A stretch of 64,000 nucleotides of DNA from Myxococcales bacterium (GCA_021806645.1 JAJZQX010000001.1:186001-250000), one strand, 5' to 3'. Positions 8,783 through 18,119 are shown, counted from the stretch's first letter. The notes: a model not told the origin generated them from the sequence alone. Made by a program: numbers and translations.

Positions 8783-9526
8783 ATGACCCTGGCCAACGCT
8801 GGACTCCTGGCTGCCGCATCCATGGGCGCGGGCGTGGTGAACGCCATCGCCGGCGGCGGCACGCTGCTCACCTTTCCGGCGCTGCTGGCCATCGGCGTCG
8901 GGCCGGTGGCCGCCAACGCCACCAACACCGTGGCGCTCTGGCCGGGGCAGCTCTCCGGCGCGTGGGCCTACCGGCGCCACCTCGCCGACGAGAAGAAGGT
9001 GGCGCTGGCGCTGGCCATCCCGTCGCTGGTGGGCGGGGTGCTCGGCTCGCTGCTGGTGCTCTGGCTCCCGGAGCGGATCTTCGCGGCGGTGGTCCCGTGG
9101 CTGATCGTCTTCGCCTGCCTGCTGCTGGCCTTCCAGGGGCCGCTGAAGCGGCTGCTGGAGAGCGTGCCGGGGAGCGACCACCCGGCCACCGCCTGGCTCA
9201 TCCAGCTGGCGGTCTCCGTCTACGGCGGCTACTTCGGCGCCGGCATGGGGATCCTGATGCTGGCGGCCATGGGGATCCTGCTCAAGTCCAGCCTGCAGCA
9301 CGCCAACGGCCTCAAGGTGCTCTTCTCGTTCCTCATCAACGGGGTGGCGGCGCTCGTCTTCCTGGGCGCCGGCGCGGCGCACCTGCCGGAGGCGGCGCTG
9401 ATGGCGGTGGCGTCCGGGCTGGGTGGCTGGGGCGGCGCGCACCTCGCCCAGCGGCTGCCGCCGGCGGCGATGCGCTGGGTGGCGATCGCCGTGGGGATGT
9501 ACGCCGCGGCCCGGATGCTCTGGTAG
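8783..9526 (+). CDS. TauE/SafE (TSUP) family permease
   Basis: A 247-residue integral membrane protein starting at ATG 8783, 26 bases after rnr. It has about eight hydrophobic segments in two halves. The N-terminal half has GAGVVNAIAGGGTLLTFPALLAIGV and ATNTVALWPG; the C-terminal half has YGGYFGAGMGILMLAAMGIL and NGLKVLFSFLIN, the paired repeats typical of TSUP proteins. The family moves sulfite, sulfoacetate and other small organosulfur or organic anions; the substrate here is unknown. It is convergent with the first liv operon. Confidence 0.9.
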   Translation: MTLANAGLLAAASMGAGVVNAIAGGGTLLTFPALLAIGVGPVAANATNTVALWPGQLSGAWAYRRHLADEKKVALALAIPSLVGGVLGSLLVLWLPERIFAAVVPWLIVFACLLLAFQGPLKRLLESVPGSDHPATAWLIQLAVSVYGGYFGAGMGILMLAAMGILLKSSLQHANGLKVLFSFLINGVAALVFLGAGAAHLPEAALMAVASGLGGWGGAHLAQRLPPAAMRWVAIAVGMYAAARMLW

Positions 9527-9536
9527 CCGCCGCCGC

Positions 9537-10241
9537 TCAGATCCCCATGAAGGCCTTGCGGACGTGGTCGTTGCCGAGCAACTCGGCGCCGGTGCCGGTG
9601 AGGACCACGCGGCCGGTCTCCAGCACGTAGGCGCGGGTGGAGATCTTGAGCGACTGGTAGACGTTCTGCTCCACCAGCAGGATGGTCGTCCCCTGCGCGT
9701 TGATCTGCTTGATGATCTCGAAGATGCTCTTCACGAAGAGCGGCGAGAGGCCCAGGCTCGGCTCGTCGAGGAGCAGCAGCTTGGGGTTGGCCATGAGCCC
9801 GCGGGCGATGGCCAGCATCTGTTGCTCGCCACCCGACATGGTGCCGCCCAGCTGCTTGCGCCGCTCCGCCAGGCGCGGGAAGAGCGAGAAGGCCCGGTCC
9901 ATGTTGCGGGCGCGATCGGGGCGGGTGGCCGGCAGGTAGGAGCCCATCCGCAGGTTCTCCACCACCGTCAGCTCCGGGAAGATGCGGCGCGCCTCCGGCA
10001 CCTGCACCAGCCCGTGCGCCACCACCTGGTGCGGCTGGAGCCTGGCGAGATCGGCCCCCTCGAAGCTGATCGAGCCGCCGGATGGCTTGAGCAGGCGGGA
10101 GATGTTGCGGAGGATGGTCGACTTGCCGGCGCCGTTGGCCCCGACCACGGTGACGATCTCGCCCTGCTGGACGTCGAGGTCGACGCCCCACAGCACCTGC
10201 AGGTCCCCGTAGGCGTAGGTGAGCTGCTTGATCTCAAGCAT
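9537..10241 (-). CDS. livF: branched-chain amino acid-type ABC transporter ATPase (LivF)
   Basis: A 234-residue ATP-binding subunit, last gene of the livKHMGF operon. Walker A is GANGAGKST (34-42), the signature is MSGGEQQMLAIARGL, and Walker B is LLLLDEPSLGLSP, followed by the H-loop-equivalent LVEQN that is usual in LivF. Energises uptake of branched-chain amino acids or related hydrophobic substrates at the inner membrane. Its start overlaps the end of livG by eight bases. The true substrate cannot be read from the ATPase. Confidence 0.93.
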   Translation of the reverse strand: MLEIKQLTYAYGDLQVLWGVDLDVQQGEIVTVVGANGAGKSTILRNISRLLKPSGGSISFEGADLARLQPHQVVAHGLVQVPEARRIFPELTVVENLRMGSYLPATRPDRARNMDRAFSLFPRLAERRKQLGGTMSGGEQQMLAIARGLMANPKLLLLDEPSLGLSPLFVKSIFEIIKQINAQGTTILLVEQNVYQSLKISTRAYVLETGRVVLTGTGAELLGNDHVRKAFMGI

Positions 10242-10959
10242 CGACGGCCTCTCCGAGGTAGGCGGTGATCACGTCCCTGTTGGTGGCCACCTCCCGCGGC
10301 GGGCCCTCGGCCAGCTTCTCGCCCGAGTTGAGCACCACCAGCCTGTCCGAGAGCCGCATGATGGCCTTCATGTCGTGCTCGATCACGACCTGCGTGAGCC
10401 CGAGCCTCTTCAGCTCGAGGATGAGCAGGATGATCTCCTCCGACTCGGACTGGTTGAGCCCACCCATCACCTCGTCGAGCAGCAGCAGCTCGGGCCTGGT
10501 GGCCAGCGCGCGCGCCACCTCCAGCTTCTTGCGCTCGCCGATGGGCAGGCCACCGGCCAGGAAGCCGGCCTTGCCCTCGAGCCGGACCACGTGGAGCTGT
10601 TCCCTGGCCGCCTCGCGCGCCACCCTCAGCGAGTGGGTCCGGGCCAGGGCGCCCACCATGACGTTGTCGAGCACCGTCATCTTGGCCAGCGGCCGGACCT
10701 TCTGCCAGGTGCGGACCATGCCGAGCCGGCAGACCGCGTCGGGCTGCAGCCCGTTGACGCGGACGCCCTTGAAGAGCACCTCGCCCCTGGTGGGCGGGTA
10801 GTAGCCGGTTATGCAGTTGAAGAGGGTGGTCTTGCCGGCGCCGTTGGGGCCGATCAGGCCGACGATCTCGCCGAGGCCGACGTCGAAGCTGACGTCGGAG
10901 TTGGCGGCCAGGCCGCCGAAGTGCTTGGAGACGTGCTGGATCTCGAGGATGGCGGGCAT
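10234..10959 (-). CDS. livG: branched-chain amino acid-type ABC transporter ATPase (LivG)
   Basis: A 241-residue ATPase starting at ATG 10957-10959 (MPAILEIQHVSKHFGG). Walker A GPNGAGKT is at 37-44 and Walker B LLLLDEVMGGL is followed by VVIEHDM (switch His). The signature region reads LPIGERKKLEVARAL rather than LSGGQ; LivG proteins often vary here, so this is not taken as inactivating. Partner of LivF beneath LivH/LivM. It lies 17 bases after livM and overlaps livF. Confidence 0.93.
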   Translation of the reverse strand: MPAILEIQHVSKHFGGLAANSDVSFDVGLGEIVGLIGPNGAGKTTLFNCITGYYPPTRGEVLFKGVRVNGLQPDAVCRLGMVRTWQKVRPLAKMTVLDNVMVGALARTHSLRVAREAAREQLHVVRLEGKAGFLAGGLPIGERKKLEVARALATRPELLLLDEVMGGLNQSESEEIILLILELKRLGLTQVVIEHDMKAIMRLSDRLVVLNSGEKLAEGPPREVATNRDVITAYLGEAVDA

Positions 10960-10976
10960 GGGCTGGCTCCGGAGCT

Positions 10977-12083
10977 TCAGGCCGCGGCGGCGGGCCGGGA
11001 GGGTGGTCCGCGCCGGGCGGCCAGCCGCTTCCTCAGGCGCGCCGTGGCGCCGCGGAGCAGCCCGAGGAAGCCCTCCGGAGCGAAGAGGACCACCACCACC
11101 ACCAGCACGCCGTAGAAGAGCACGTGGGCGTTGGAGAGGTGGGCCTCGATGAAGTTCACCGTGGGCGACTCGTCGCTCATCACGCCGGCCTGCACCAGCC
11201 ACTTGGGGTTGCGCAGCGTCTCGGAGAGGAGGACCAGCACGACCGATCCGACCACCGGGCCGAGGATGGTGCCGATGCCGCCGATGATGCAGATGAGCAC
11301 CATCTGCACCGAGACGTCGATGCCGAAGGCGATGTTGGGGTCGATGAAGCGGACGTAGAGGGCGAAGAGGCCGCCGGCGCTGGCGGTGAAGGCGGCCGAG
11401 ATCATCAGCGCCAGGTTCTTGTGGAGGGTGGGGTTGATGCCGAGGCTGTGGGCGGCGTCCTGATCCTCGCGGATGGCCTGGAAGGTGTAGCCGAGCTTGC
11501 TGTGCTGGACCAGCCAGTTGGCCGAGACCACGATCACCGCCAGCCCCAGCGTGGCGTAGAAGAAGGGCACCTTGCCGAGGAACTTCACGGTGAACCAGGG
11601 GGTGGTGAGCGGCGGGATCCCGCTCAGCAGGATCCCCTCGGCGCCTCGCGTGAAGTCCCTGAAGTGGAGCGCCGCCAGCCGGATGATCTCGGCCATGGCG
11701 ATCGAGGCCAGCACGAAGTAGGGGCCGCGAAGCCGGAAGGTGATGCTGCCGATGATCACCGAGAGGATCAGCGAGCCGGCGACGGCCAGGCCGATGCCGT
11801 ACCAGGGGGCGACCTGGTGCTGCTCCAGCAGCAGCATGGTGATGTAGCCGCCGATCCCGAAGTAGGCGGCGTGCCCCACCGAGTACTGGCCGGCGTAGCC
11901 GCCCACCACGTTCCAGGCCGATCCCTGGGCGATGGCCAGGAAGACCATGATCCACATGTGGAGGATGAGCGGCTTGTGCGACAGCTGCGGCACCAGCGCC
12001 ACCAGCAGGATGACCGCCAGGTAGGCGAGGAAGGCCGGGGCCGAGAAGCCGCGCGGGGCGCGGAGAAGGGCGCGCGGTGGCAT
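10977..12083 (-). CDS. livM: branched-chain amino acid-type ABC permease (LivM)
   Basis: A 368-residue inner-membrane permease with about 9-10 hydrophobic segments. Family motifs include NVVGGYAGQYSVGHAAYFGIGGY near the N-terminus and the EAA-like cytoplasmic loop AIREDQDAAHSLGIN that contacts the ATPase, then GGIGTILGPVVGS. The last 25 residues are Arg/Pro/Ala-rich and cytoplasmic. The ATG shares one base with the livH stop (TGATG), implying coupled translation. Confidence 0.94.
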   Translation of the reverse strand: MPPRALLRAPRGFSAPAFLAYLAVILLVALVPQLSHKPLILHMWIMVFLAIAQGSAWNVVGGYAGQYSVGHAAYFGIGGYITMLLLEQHQVAPWYGIGLAVAGSLILSVIIGSITFRLRGPYFVLASIAMAEIIRLAALHFRDFTRGAEGILLSGIPPLTTPWFTVKFLGKVPFFYATLGLAVIVVSANWLVQHSKLGYTFQAIREDQDAAHSLGINPTLHKNLALMISAAFTASAGGLFALYVRFIDPNIAFGIDVSVQMVLICIIGGIGTILGPVVGSVVLVLLSETLRNPKWLVQAGVMSDESPTVNFIEAHLSNAHVLFYGVLVVVVVLFAPEGFLGLLRGATARLRKRLAARRGPPSRPAAAA

Positions 12084-12949
12084 CAGGTCCTCGACTTGCC
12101 GAGCAGGCCGGAGGGGCGGAAGAGGAGGATGAGCAGGAAGAGGACGTAGACCACCAGCTCCTTCAGGCCGCTGGCCACGTAGACCGCCGAGAGCGACTCG
12201 GTGACGCCGATGAGGATGCCGCCGAGCGTGGCGCCGACGACGCTCCCCATGCCGCCCAGCACCACCACCACGAAGGCCTTGAGCGTGAAGGGGCCGCCCA
12301 CCTGGGGGAAGATGTAGTAGGTGGGCGCCAGCAGCGCGCCGGCGATCCCGGCCAGCGCCGTGCCGAGGCCGAAGGCCAGCACCGACATCCGCTTCACGTT
12401 GATCCCCATGAGCTGGGCCGCGTCGCGATCCTGCGCGGTGGCCCGGATGGCCTGACCGGTGTCGGTGGTCTGCAGGAACCAGAAGAGCGCGCCGGTGATG
12501 GCCACCGTCACCAGGAACGAGAAGAGCAGCGGCTCCGAGACCGAGAGGCCGAAGAGCCGGAACGAGGAGGACGAGTAGCTGGTGGTGAGGATGCGGTAGT
12601 CGGAGGTGAACCCCAGCATCACCGCGTTGCTCATCACCAGCCCGAGGCCGATGGTGAGCAGGATCTGGTTCTGGGGCAGCGCGTCGAGCACGCGGTTGAT
12701 GAAGACCTTCTGCAGGAGCGCGCCCCAGAGGAAGAGCACCGGCGCCGTGATCAGCAGCGAGAGGTACGGGTCGATGTTGAAGAGGGTGAAGAGCCCCCAG
12801 GTGACGTACATGCCGAGCATCAGCAGGTCGCCGTGGGCGAAGTTGATGACCCGCATCACGCCGAAGATGATGGTCAGGCCGATGCCGATGAGCGCGTAGA
12901 CGCCGCCCACCAGGACGCCAGACAGCAAGGACTGGAAGAAGACGTTCAT
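12083..12949 (-). CDS. livH: branched-chain amino acid-type ABC permease (LivH)
   Basis: A 288-residue permease with about eight membrane segments. Motifs: GLTIIFGVMRVINFAHGDLLMLGMY near the start, AIRATAQDRDAAQLMGINV as the ATPase-contact loop, and VVLGGMGSVVGATLGGILIGV. Forms the channel with LivM. It is separated from livK by 97 bases containing two GC-rich hairpins that may lower expression of the membrane genes relative to the binding protein. Confidence 0.94.
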   Translation of the reverse strand: MNVFFQSLLSGVLVGGVYALIGIGLTIIFGVMRVINFAHGDLLMLGMYVTWGLFTLFNIDPYLSLLITAPVLFLWGALLQKVFINRVLDALPQNQILLTIGLGLVMSNAVMLGFTSDYRILTTSYSSSSFRLFGLSVSEPLLFSFLVTVAITGALFWFLQTTDTGQAIRATAQDRDAAQLMGINVKRMSVLAFGLGTALAGIAGALLAPTYYIFPQVGGPFTLKAFVVVVLGGMGSVVGATLGGILIGVTESLSAVYVASGLKELVVYVLFLLILLFRPSGLLGKSRT

Positions 12950-12961
12950 CGGGGCCTCGTT

Positions 12962-13008
12962 CCCGCGGAGCGCGGGCCGGGGGAGGAGGAGGCGGCCGTG
13001 TGGCCGCC
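12962..13008 (-). promoter_or_regulatory. two intercistronic hairpins between livK and livH
   Basis: Two perfect inverted repeats lie in the gap: CCCGCG-gag-CGCGGG (12962-12976) and GGCGGCC-gtgt-GGCCGCC (12991-13008). Neither is followed by a T tract on the minus strand, so they look like mRNA-stabilising or attenuating hairpins rather than full terminators. Such elements are common between binding-protein and permease genes. Confidence 0.5.
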
Positions 13009-13046
13009 CCCCCCGGTGCTAGGTGATCGGTGAGACGGTGCCGGCG

Positions 13047-14210
13047 CTACTTCCAGCCGGGGAAGGGGTAGACCGCCTTGGCCTTGGCGACGGCCGGCGG
13101 GTAGACGGTCACCGACTTGCCGCCCTGGTACTGGACGACCGGCATGGCGACCTTGTTCTGGTTGTTGAAGCCGTCGTAGGCCTGGAACTTCACCTCACCC
13201 ATGATGGTCTGCCAGGAGCCGGTGGCCAGCGCCTCGCGGACCTTGGCGCGGTCGGCGCCACCCTTGGCGACGGCGGCGCCCACCACCATCATCGAGGTGT
13301 AGGTGCAGGCGGCGTGGTAGGTCGGCCGCTTGCCGAACCTGGCCTGGTAACGGGCGGCGAAGGCGGCCGCGCTGGGGCGGGAGTCCGGCGTCCACTGCGT
13401 CACCGAGAAGACGTTGGTGGAGATGTCCCGCTCGCCCTCGAACTGGGAGGTGTCGAAGCCGGCGCCGCCGCCAAGGAAGGCCTGCGGCTTGAGCCCGAGC
13501 TCGCGCGACTGGCGCATCAGCAGGATGGCGTCGGCCACGTAGGAGACCATGAAGACCAGGTCGGGGTTCTGACCCTTGACCTTGGCGAGGGTGGAGCGGT
13601 AGTCGGGCGAGCCCTTCTGGTAGGCCTCCTCGGCCACCACCTTGAGCCCCTTGCTCACCGCGTACTCCTTGCCGACCTTGGAGAGCGACGAGCCGAAGTC
13701 GGTAGACTCGTAGATGAAGGCCACGGTCTTGGGCTTGCCGAAGGCGAGGGCCGCGTCGATCAGCGACCGGGCGTAGACGTGGGCCGGGGCGTTCACGCGG
13801 AACACCCACTTGTACCCCTGCCGCGTGATGTCCTCCTTGGAGGCGGCCGGGATGACCTCGGAGACGCCGTACTGCTCGGCCTGCTTGGCCACCGCGTTGG
13901 CGCAGGCCGAGGTGTACGGGCCGACGACGGCGGTGACCTCGTCGCCGGTGGCCAGCTGCTCGATGGCGCTGATGGCCTTGTCGGGCTTGCCGGTGTCGTC
14001 CTGGCGGATCACCTTGAGGTCGAGCCCCTGCTTCTTGAGGTCCTCGAGGGCCAGGTCGAGACCGTTGGTCATGGTCTCGCCGATGGGGGCCTCGGCGCCG
14101 GTGATGGTGTTGATGAACCCGATCTTGACTGGCGCCGCCCCGGCCAGGCCGGGGAGGGCGAGCGCCGAGGCGATCACCGCGGACAGGATGCGAGACATGG
14201 GCTTCTTCAT
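13047..14210 (-). CDS. livK: periplasmic branched-chain amino acid-type binding protein (LivK)
   Basis: A 387-residue exported solute-binding protein. ATG 14208-14210 is chosen because TTGGAGGA lies about 7-10 bases upstream and a signal peptide follows (SRILSAVIASALALPGLAGA). The mature part begins VKIGFINTITGAEAPIGE, the typical start of the Leu/Ile/Val-binding family, with VVGPYTSACANAV and AFIYESTDFG further on. First gene of the livKHMGF operon. The ligand could be a branched-chain amino acid, another amino acid, or an aromatic or short-chain acid. Confidence 0.93.
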   Translation of the reverse strand: MKKPMSRILSAVIASALALPGLAGAAPVKIGFINTITGAEAPIGETMTNGLDLALEDLKKQGLDLKVIRQDDTGKPDKAISAIEQLATGDEVTAVVGPYTSACANAVAKQAEQYGVSEVIPAASKEDITRQGYKWVFRVNAPAHVYARSLIDAALAFGKPKTVAFIYESTDFGSSLSKVGKEYAVSKGLKVVAEEAYQKGSPDYRSTLAKVKGQNPDLVFMVSYVADAILLMRQSRELGLKPQAFLGGGAGFDTSQFEGERDISTNVFSVTQWTPDSRPSAAAFAARYQARFGKRPTYHAACTYTSMMVVGAAVAKGGADRAKVREALATGSWQTIMGEVKFQAYDGFNNQNKVAMPVVQYQGGKSVTVYPPAVAKAKAVYPFPGWK

Positions 14211-14282
14211 GTGGGGTCCTCCAAGCAAGAGGGATTGGGTGCGGAGAGGGGAGTCTGCACGGGATGCTCCGCCGGGCGCTAC

Positions 14283-14296
14283 TGCGGAGATCCGCA
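14283..14296. promoter_or_regulatory. palindrome upstream of livK
   Basis: TGCGGA-ga-TCCGCA, a 14-bp dyad with 6-bp arms, lies 73-86 bases before the livK ATG inside the only gap upstream of the operon. It is a plausible operator, but no regulator gene adjoins it and the promoter itself is not clear. Confidence 0.3.
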
Positions 14297-14386
14297 ATGC
14301 GCCCACGGTGGAGCACGATACCCCCAAAGTAGCCCTCGGCCCGGTTCGATTTCAGGTGGCGCGCCGTCGAGGCGGGAGACCCGGTC

Positions 14387-15406
14387 TCAGCGCGGCGTGG
14401 GGTCGAAGCCGGTCGCCGCGTGGATGGAGCGCAGGAACTCCCGGCCCACCCGGTCTTCCATGGCTCGGTGGACCGGCAGGAGCGCCCGGACGAAGCGCTG
14501 GCGCTCTTCGCGGGAGGGGAGGAAGACCACGGTGGTCCCGGCCCGGCGCACCGCCTCCAGATCGGCCGCCTCCTTCTCACGTGAGAGCCGGTTGGCGAGC
14601 GCGGTGGCCTCCCCGAGCGCCTGCTCCAGGGCCCGCCGTACGTCGGCCGGCAGCGCCTCCCAGAAGCGCCGGTTGGCGATGACGGCGTAGCCCAGGTAGC
14701 CGTGGTGCGTCAGCGTGAGGTGGCGCTGCACCCGGTGCATGCCCTGGGTGTAGAAGTTGGAGACCGGGTTCTCGCAGCCGTCCACCACGCCGGCCTCCAG
14801 GGCCCGGTAGACGTCGGGGAAGGGGAGCACCTGCGGCAGCGCGCCCAGCGCCCGCATCTGCGCGTCGATTACGCCGGACGCCTGGATGCGCATGCGCAGC
14901 CCCTTGAAGTCCTCCGGGCGGCGCAGCGGCCGGTTGGCCGAGAAGGACTTGAACCCGGCGTCCCAGAAGGCCAACCCCACGATCCCCTTCGGCTCGAGCT
15001 TGAGCAGCAGGGCCTTGCCGACCGGCCCCTCGGTGACCCGGTGGAGCGCCGCCTCGTCCTCGAACAGGAACGGCAGGTCGAAGGCCTCGAACTCCTTCAC
15101 GCCGAGCGGGCCGAACTTGGAGAGGGACGGGGCCAGCAGCTCCACGGCGCCGAGCTGCAGCGCCTGGATCTCCTCGTAGTCCTTGTAGCCGGTGCCGTTG
15201 GGGAAGACGTCCACGCGCACCCGGCCGCCGGTGAGCTCGGCCGCCCGCCGCTTGAAGAGCTCGGCGGCCTGCCCCTTGGGCGTGTCCACCGCCACCACGT
15301 GGCTGAAGCGGATGACGATGGGCGTCGAGGCCAGGACGGCGGCGGGGAAGGCCGCCAAGGTGACGAGGGAGAGGAGGGCGAGGAGGCGTCGCGCCAGGCT
15401 GGGCAT
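14387..15406 (-). CDS. TRAP-type solute-binding protein (DctP family)
   Basis: A 339-residue exported protein: signal peptide MPSLARRLLALLSLVTLAAFPAAVLA, then IRFSHVVAVDTPKGQAAELFKRRAAE, the usual opening of DctP proteins. The ligand-binding region has LRMRIQASGVIDAQMRALGA (the conserved Arg that contacts a carboxylate) and GVVDGCENPVSNFYTQG. The family binds C4-dicarboxylates, sialic acid and other organic acids. No DctQ or DctM membrane genes adjoin it; instead it is divergent from a histidine kinase/response regulator pair, so it may act as the ligand receptor of that sensor or work with transporter subunits elsewhere. Confidence 0.9.
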   Translation of the reverse strand: MPSLARRLLALLSLVTLAAFPAAVLASTPIVIRFSHVVAVDTPKGQAAELFKRRAAELTGGRVRVDVFPNGTGYKDYEEIQALQLGAVELLAPSLSKFGPLGVKEFEAFDLPFLFEDEAALHRVTEGPVGKALLLKLEPKGIVGLAFWDAGFKSFSANRPLRRPEDFKGLRMRIQASGVIDAQMRALGALPQVLPFPDVYRALEAGVVDGCENPVSNFYTQGMHRVQRHLTLTHHGYLGYAVIANRRFWEALPADVRRALEQALGEATALANRLSREKEAADLEAVRRAGTTVVFLPSREERQRFVRALLPVHRAMEDRVGREFLRSIHAATGFDPTPR

Positions 15407-15519
15407 GGGGTGGCCGGATGATGCCCCGGCGCAGCGGCCGGCGTCGAGGGCGCCCGGGGGTATTGCGCCCCTTCCGCCTCGCCGGGCAGGATGTCCCCTC
15501 CTGCTCGAGCCCCCTCGCG

Positions 15520-17517
15520 ATGGCCTCCCACCTCAACCCCGCCCCGCGCGATCCGGCCGAGCGCCCCCGGCCTCACTGGCTCTGGCACGCCCCCCGGGTC
15601 TCGGTCGCGCTCTTCGTGGTGGCCTTCCTCGCGTTGCTCTGGGTGAAGCACCGCCAGGAGACGGACGAGGCGCGCGACGCCCTGGTGCGGGACATCCTCT
15701 GGGTGGAGCAGAACATCCGCTTCAACCTGGACCGCGAGGTGGAGCAGCTCCAGCAGCTGGATCGCGGCCCGGGCGGCCGGCCGCTCGACCAGGCCGGCCT
15801 GGAGCTCCTGGTCTCCCACCTGCTCCCCACCAGCCCCGGGCTGGTGCAGGTGGTGGTGCTAGACGAGCGCGGCCACGTGGTGGCGGGGGCGCCGCAGCCG
15901 GTGGTCCCGGGGGCCCCGTTCGTCTTCGAGGGGGAGGGGCGGGACCGCCGCGAGACCGCCTACCGGTTGGCGCTCAGCACCGGCAACCCGGCCTGGGGGC
16001 CGGCCTTCGCCGAGGGGAGGGAGCACCGCCTCGAGGTCTACGTGCCACGCCTCCGCGGCGGCCAGCGCGCCGGCGCGGTGGTGGGCGTCCACGTCCTGGA
16101 CGGCCTGCTGTCCGGCCTGGTCCCCTGGTGGCTGGCGGAGAAGCACCGGGTCACCATCCGCGACGCCGGTGGGGTGGTGGTGGCCGCCAAGTCGAACGTG
16201 GAGGCGCGGGCGTCCGAGGAGCGGACGCACCAGGTGCCGCTCGAGCCGCCCGGGCAGGGGCTGGTGCTCCACCTCGCCTCCTACCCCGGGACGACGCAGC
16301 TCCTTCCCAGCCTCATCACCGCGGCCCTGATCGGGCTGGCCGGCGCCCTGTTCTGGAACCTCTGGGCGCTGCGTCGCCACATCCACTGGCGGCTCGCCAC
16401 CGAGCAGGCCCTGCGCGCCGAGCACGGCTTCAGGAAGGCCATGGAGGACTCGCTCCACACCGGGATGCGGGCGGTGGACCTCGACGGCCGCGTGGTCTAC
16501 GTGAACCCGGCCTTCTGCCGCATGGTCGGCTTCGGAGCCGACGAGCTGGTCGGGGAGCGCGTCGCTTCGCGCCCCTACTGGCCTCCCGAGGAGGAGGCTC
16601 GCATCGTCGAGTCCCTCCGGTCGGCGCGCCAGGGAGGGCCATCGCCCACCGGCATCGAGCTGAGGCTGATGCGGCGCGACGGCGAGCGGTTCGACGCCCT
16701 GCTCTACGAGGCGCCGCTCATCGACGCCGACGGGCGCCAGACCGGCTGGATGGGCTCGGTGCTGGACATCACCGAGCGCAAGCAGGCTCGCGAGCGTGCG
16801 CGCCAGCAGGAGGAGAAGCTGGCCGCCACCGCCCGCCTGGTGACCATGGGCGAGATGGCCTCGGCGCTGGCCCATGAGCTGAACCAGCCGCTGGCGGCCA
16901 TCGCCGGCTACACCACCGGCTGCCTCAACCTGCTCGCCTCCGGTGGCACCGCGACCAGGGGCATCGAGGAGGCGCTGCGGAAGGCGGCCCAGCAGGCGCA
17001 GCGGGCCGGCCAGATCATCCGGCGCGTCCACGAGTTCGTGCGCCAGCGCGAGCCGACCCGCACCGCGGTGGACCTCAACGCCACCGTGGAGGAGGTGGTG
17101 GGTTTCGCCGAGGCCGAGGCCCGCACGCGGCAGGTGCGAGTCACGGTGGCGCTGGCCGATCGGGCTCCGGAGCTCCAGGCCGACCCGGTGCTCCTGCAGC
17201 AGGTGCTGCTCAACCTGGTGCGCAACGGCATGGACGCCATGGCCACCACCCCCCCGGCGGAGCGGCGGCTCACGGTCACCGTGACCCGCGCCGCGTCTTC
17301 GGTCACGGTGGCGGTGGCCGACCGGGGCAGCGGCCTCACCCCCCAGGTTCGCGAGCGGATGTTCCAGCCCTTCTTCACCACCAAGGCGGGCGGCATGGGG
17401 ATGGGGCTCCACATCTGCCGCTCCATCATGGAGACCCACGGCGGCCGGGTCTGGGCCGAGCCCGGCCCGGGCGGCGGCACGGTCTTCGCGTTCTCGCTCC
17501 CGGTGGAGGAAACGTGA
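15520..17517 (+). CDS. membrane sensor histidine kinase with PAS domain
   Basis: About 665 residues from ATG 15520; an earlier in-frame ATG at 15418 would add 34 residues. Order: membrane segment (about 26-42), periplasmic sensor region (about 45-260), second membrane segment (about 263-283), PAS domain (about 300-425, with VVYVNPAFCRMVGF), HisKA with the phospho-acceptor His in SALAHELNQPL (H452), and HATPase_c with LLNLVRNGMDAM, VADRGSGL and FFTTKAGGMGMGLHIC. This resembles FixL/DctB-type kinases. The stop overlaps the regulator start by four bases. Confidence 0.93.
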   Translation: MASHLNPAPRDPAERPRPHWLWHAPRVSVALFVVAFLALLWVKHRQETDEARDALVRDILWVEQNIRFNLDREVEQLQQLDRGPGGRPLDQAGLELLVSHLLPTSPGLVQVVVLDERGHVVAGAPQPVVPGAPFVFEGEGRDRRETAYRLALSTGNPAWGPAFAEGREHRLEVYVPRLRGGQRAGAVVGVHVLDGLLSGLVPWWLAEKHRVTIRDAGGVVVAAKSNVEARASEERTHQVPLEPPGQGLVLHLASYPGTTQLLPSLITAALIGLAGALFWNLWALRRHIHWRLATEQALRAEHGFRKAMEDSLHTGMRAVDLDGRVVYVNPAFCRMVGFGADELVGERVASRPYWPPEEEARIVESLRSARQGGPSPTGIELRLMRRDGERFDALLYEAPLIDADGRQTGWMGSVLDITERKQARERARQQEEKLAATARLVTMGEMASALAHELNQPLAAIAGYTTGCLNLLASGGTATRGIEEALRKAAQQAQRAGQIIRRVHEFVRQREPTRTAVDLNATVEEVVGFAEAEARTRQVRVTVALADRAPELQADPVLLQQVLLNLVRNGMDAMATTPPAERRLTVTVTRAASSVTVAVADRGSGLTPQVRERMFQPFFTTKAGGMGMGLHICRSIMETHGGRVWAEPGPGGGTVFAFSLPVEET

Positions 17518-18119
17518 GCCAGGCCACCGTCCACGTGGTGGACGACGACGGGGCCATCCGCGACGCGCTGGCATGGCTGCTCGGCTCGCGCGGTCTGTCC
17601 ACCAGCACCTGGCCCTCGGCCGAGGCCTTCCTGGCCGGCCACGACCCGTCCCAGCCCGGCTGCCTGGTGCTGGACATCCGCATGGAGGGGATGAGCGGCA
17701 TCGAGCTGTTCGACGCCCTGCGCGCCGGCGCCTCGCCGCTGCCGGTCATCTTCCTGACCGGCCACGGCGACGTACCGCTCGCCGTGAACGCCCTCAAGAA
17801 GGGGGCCTTCGACTTCGTGGAGAAGCCGTTCAACGACAACCAGCTGGTGGACCTGGTCATCGAGGCCCTGCGGCACGACCAGTCCCGCCGCGGGGAGCGG
17901 GCCGCCGAGGCGAGCCTGGCGGCGCGGCTGGGCCAGCTCACGGCCCGCGAGCGCGAGGTCATGGAGTGGGTGCTGCGCGGCGCGCCCAACAAGGCCATCG
18001 CCGACCAGCTCGGGCTGGCCATGCGCACCGTGGAGGTCCACCGGGCGCGCCTCTTCGAGAAGATGGGGGTCCGCTCGGCGGTGGAGCTGGCGCAGGTCCT
18101 GACGCCGGCCAGGCGGTAG
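17514..18119 (+). CDS. FixJ/NarL-type response regulator
   Basis: A 201-residue regulator with GTG start overlapping the kinase stop (GTGA). Receiver domain 5-120: acidic pocket D10/D11, phospho-acceptor D54 (LVLDIRMEGM), FLTGHGD and the conserved Lys in VEKPF (K104). C-terminal LuxR-type helix-turn-helix: LTAREREVMEWVLRGAPNKAIADQLG and MRTVEVHRARLFEKMGV. It is the partner of the upstream kinase. Likely targets are the divergent binding-protein gene and the porin just downstream; this is inferred from position. Confidence 0.95.
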   Translation: MSQATVHVVDDDGAIRDALAWLLGSRGLSTSTWPSAEAFLAGHDPSQPGCLVLDIRMEGMSGIELFDALRAGASPLPVIFLTGHGDVPLAVNALKKGAFDFVEKPFNDNQLVDLVIEALRHDQSRRGERAAEASLAARLGQLTAREREVMEWVLRGAPNKAIADQLGLAMRTVEVHRARLFEKMGVRSAVELAQVLTPARR

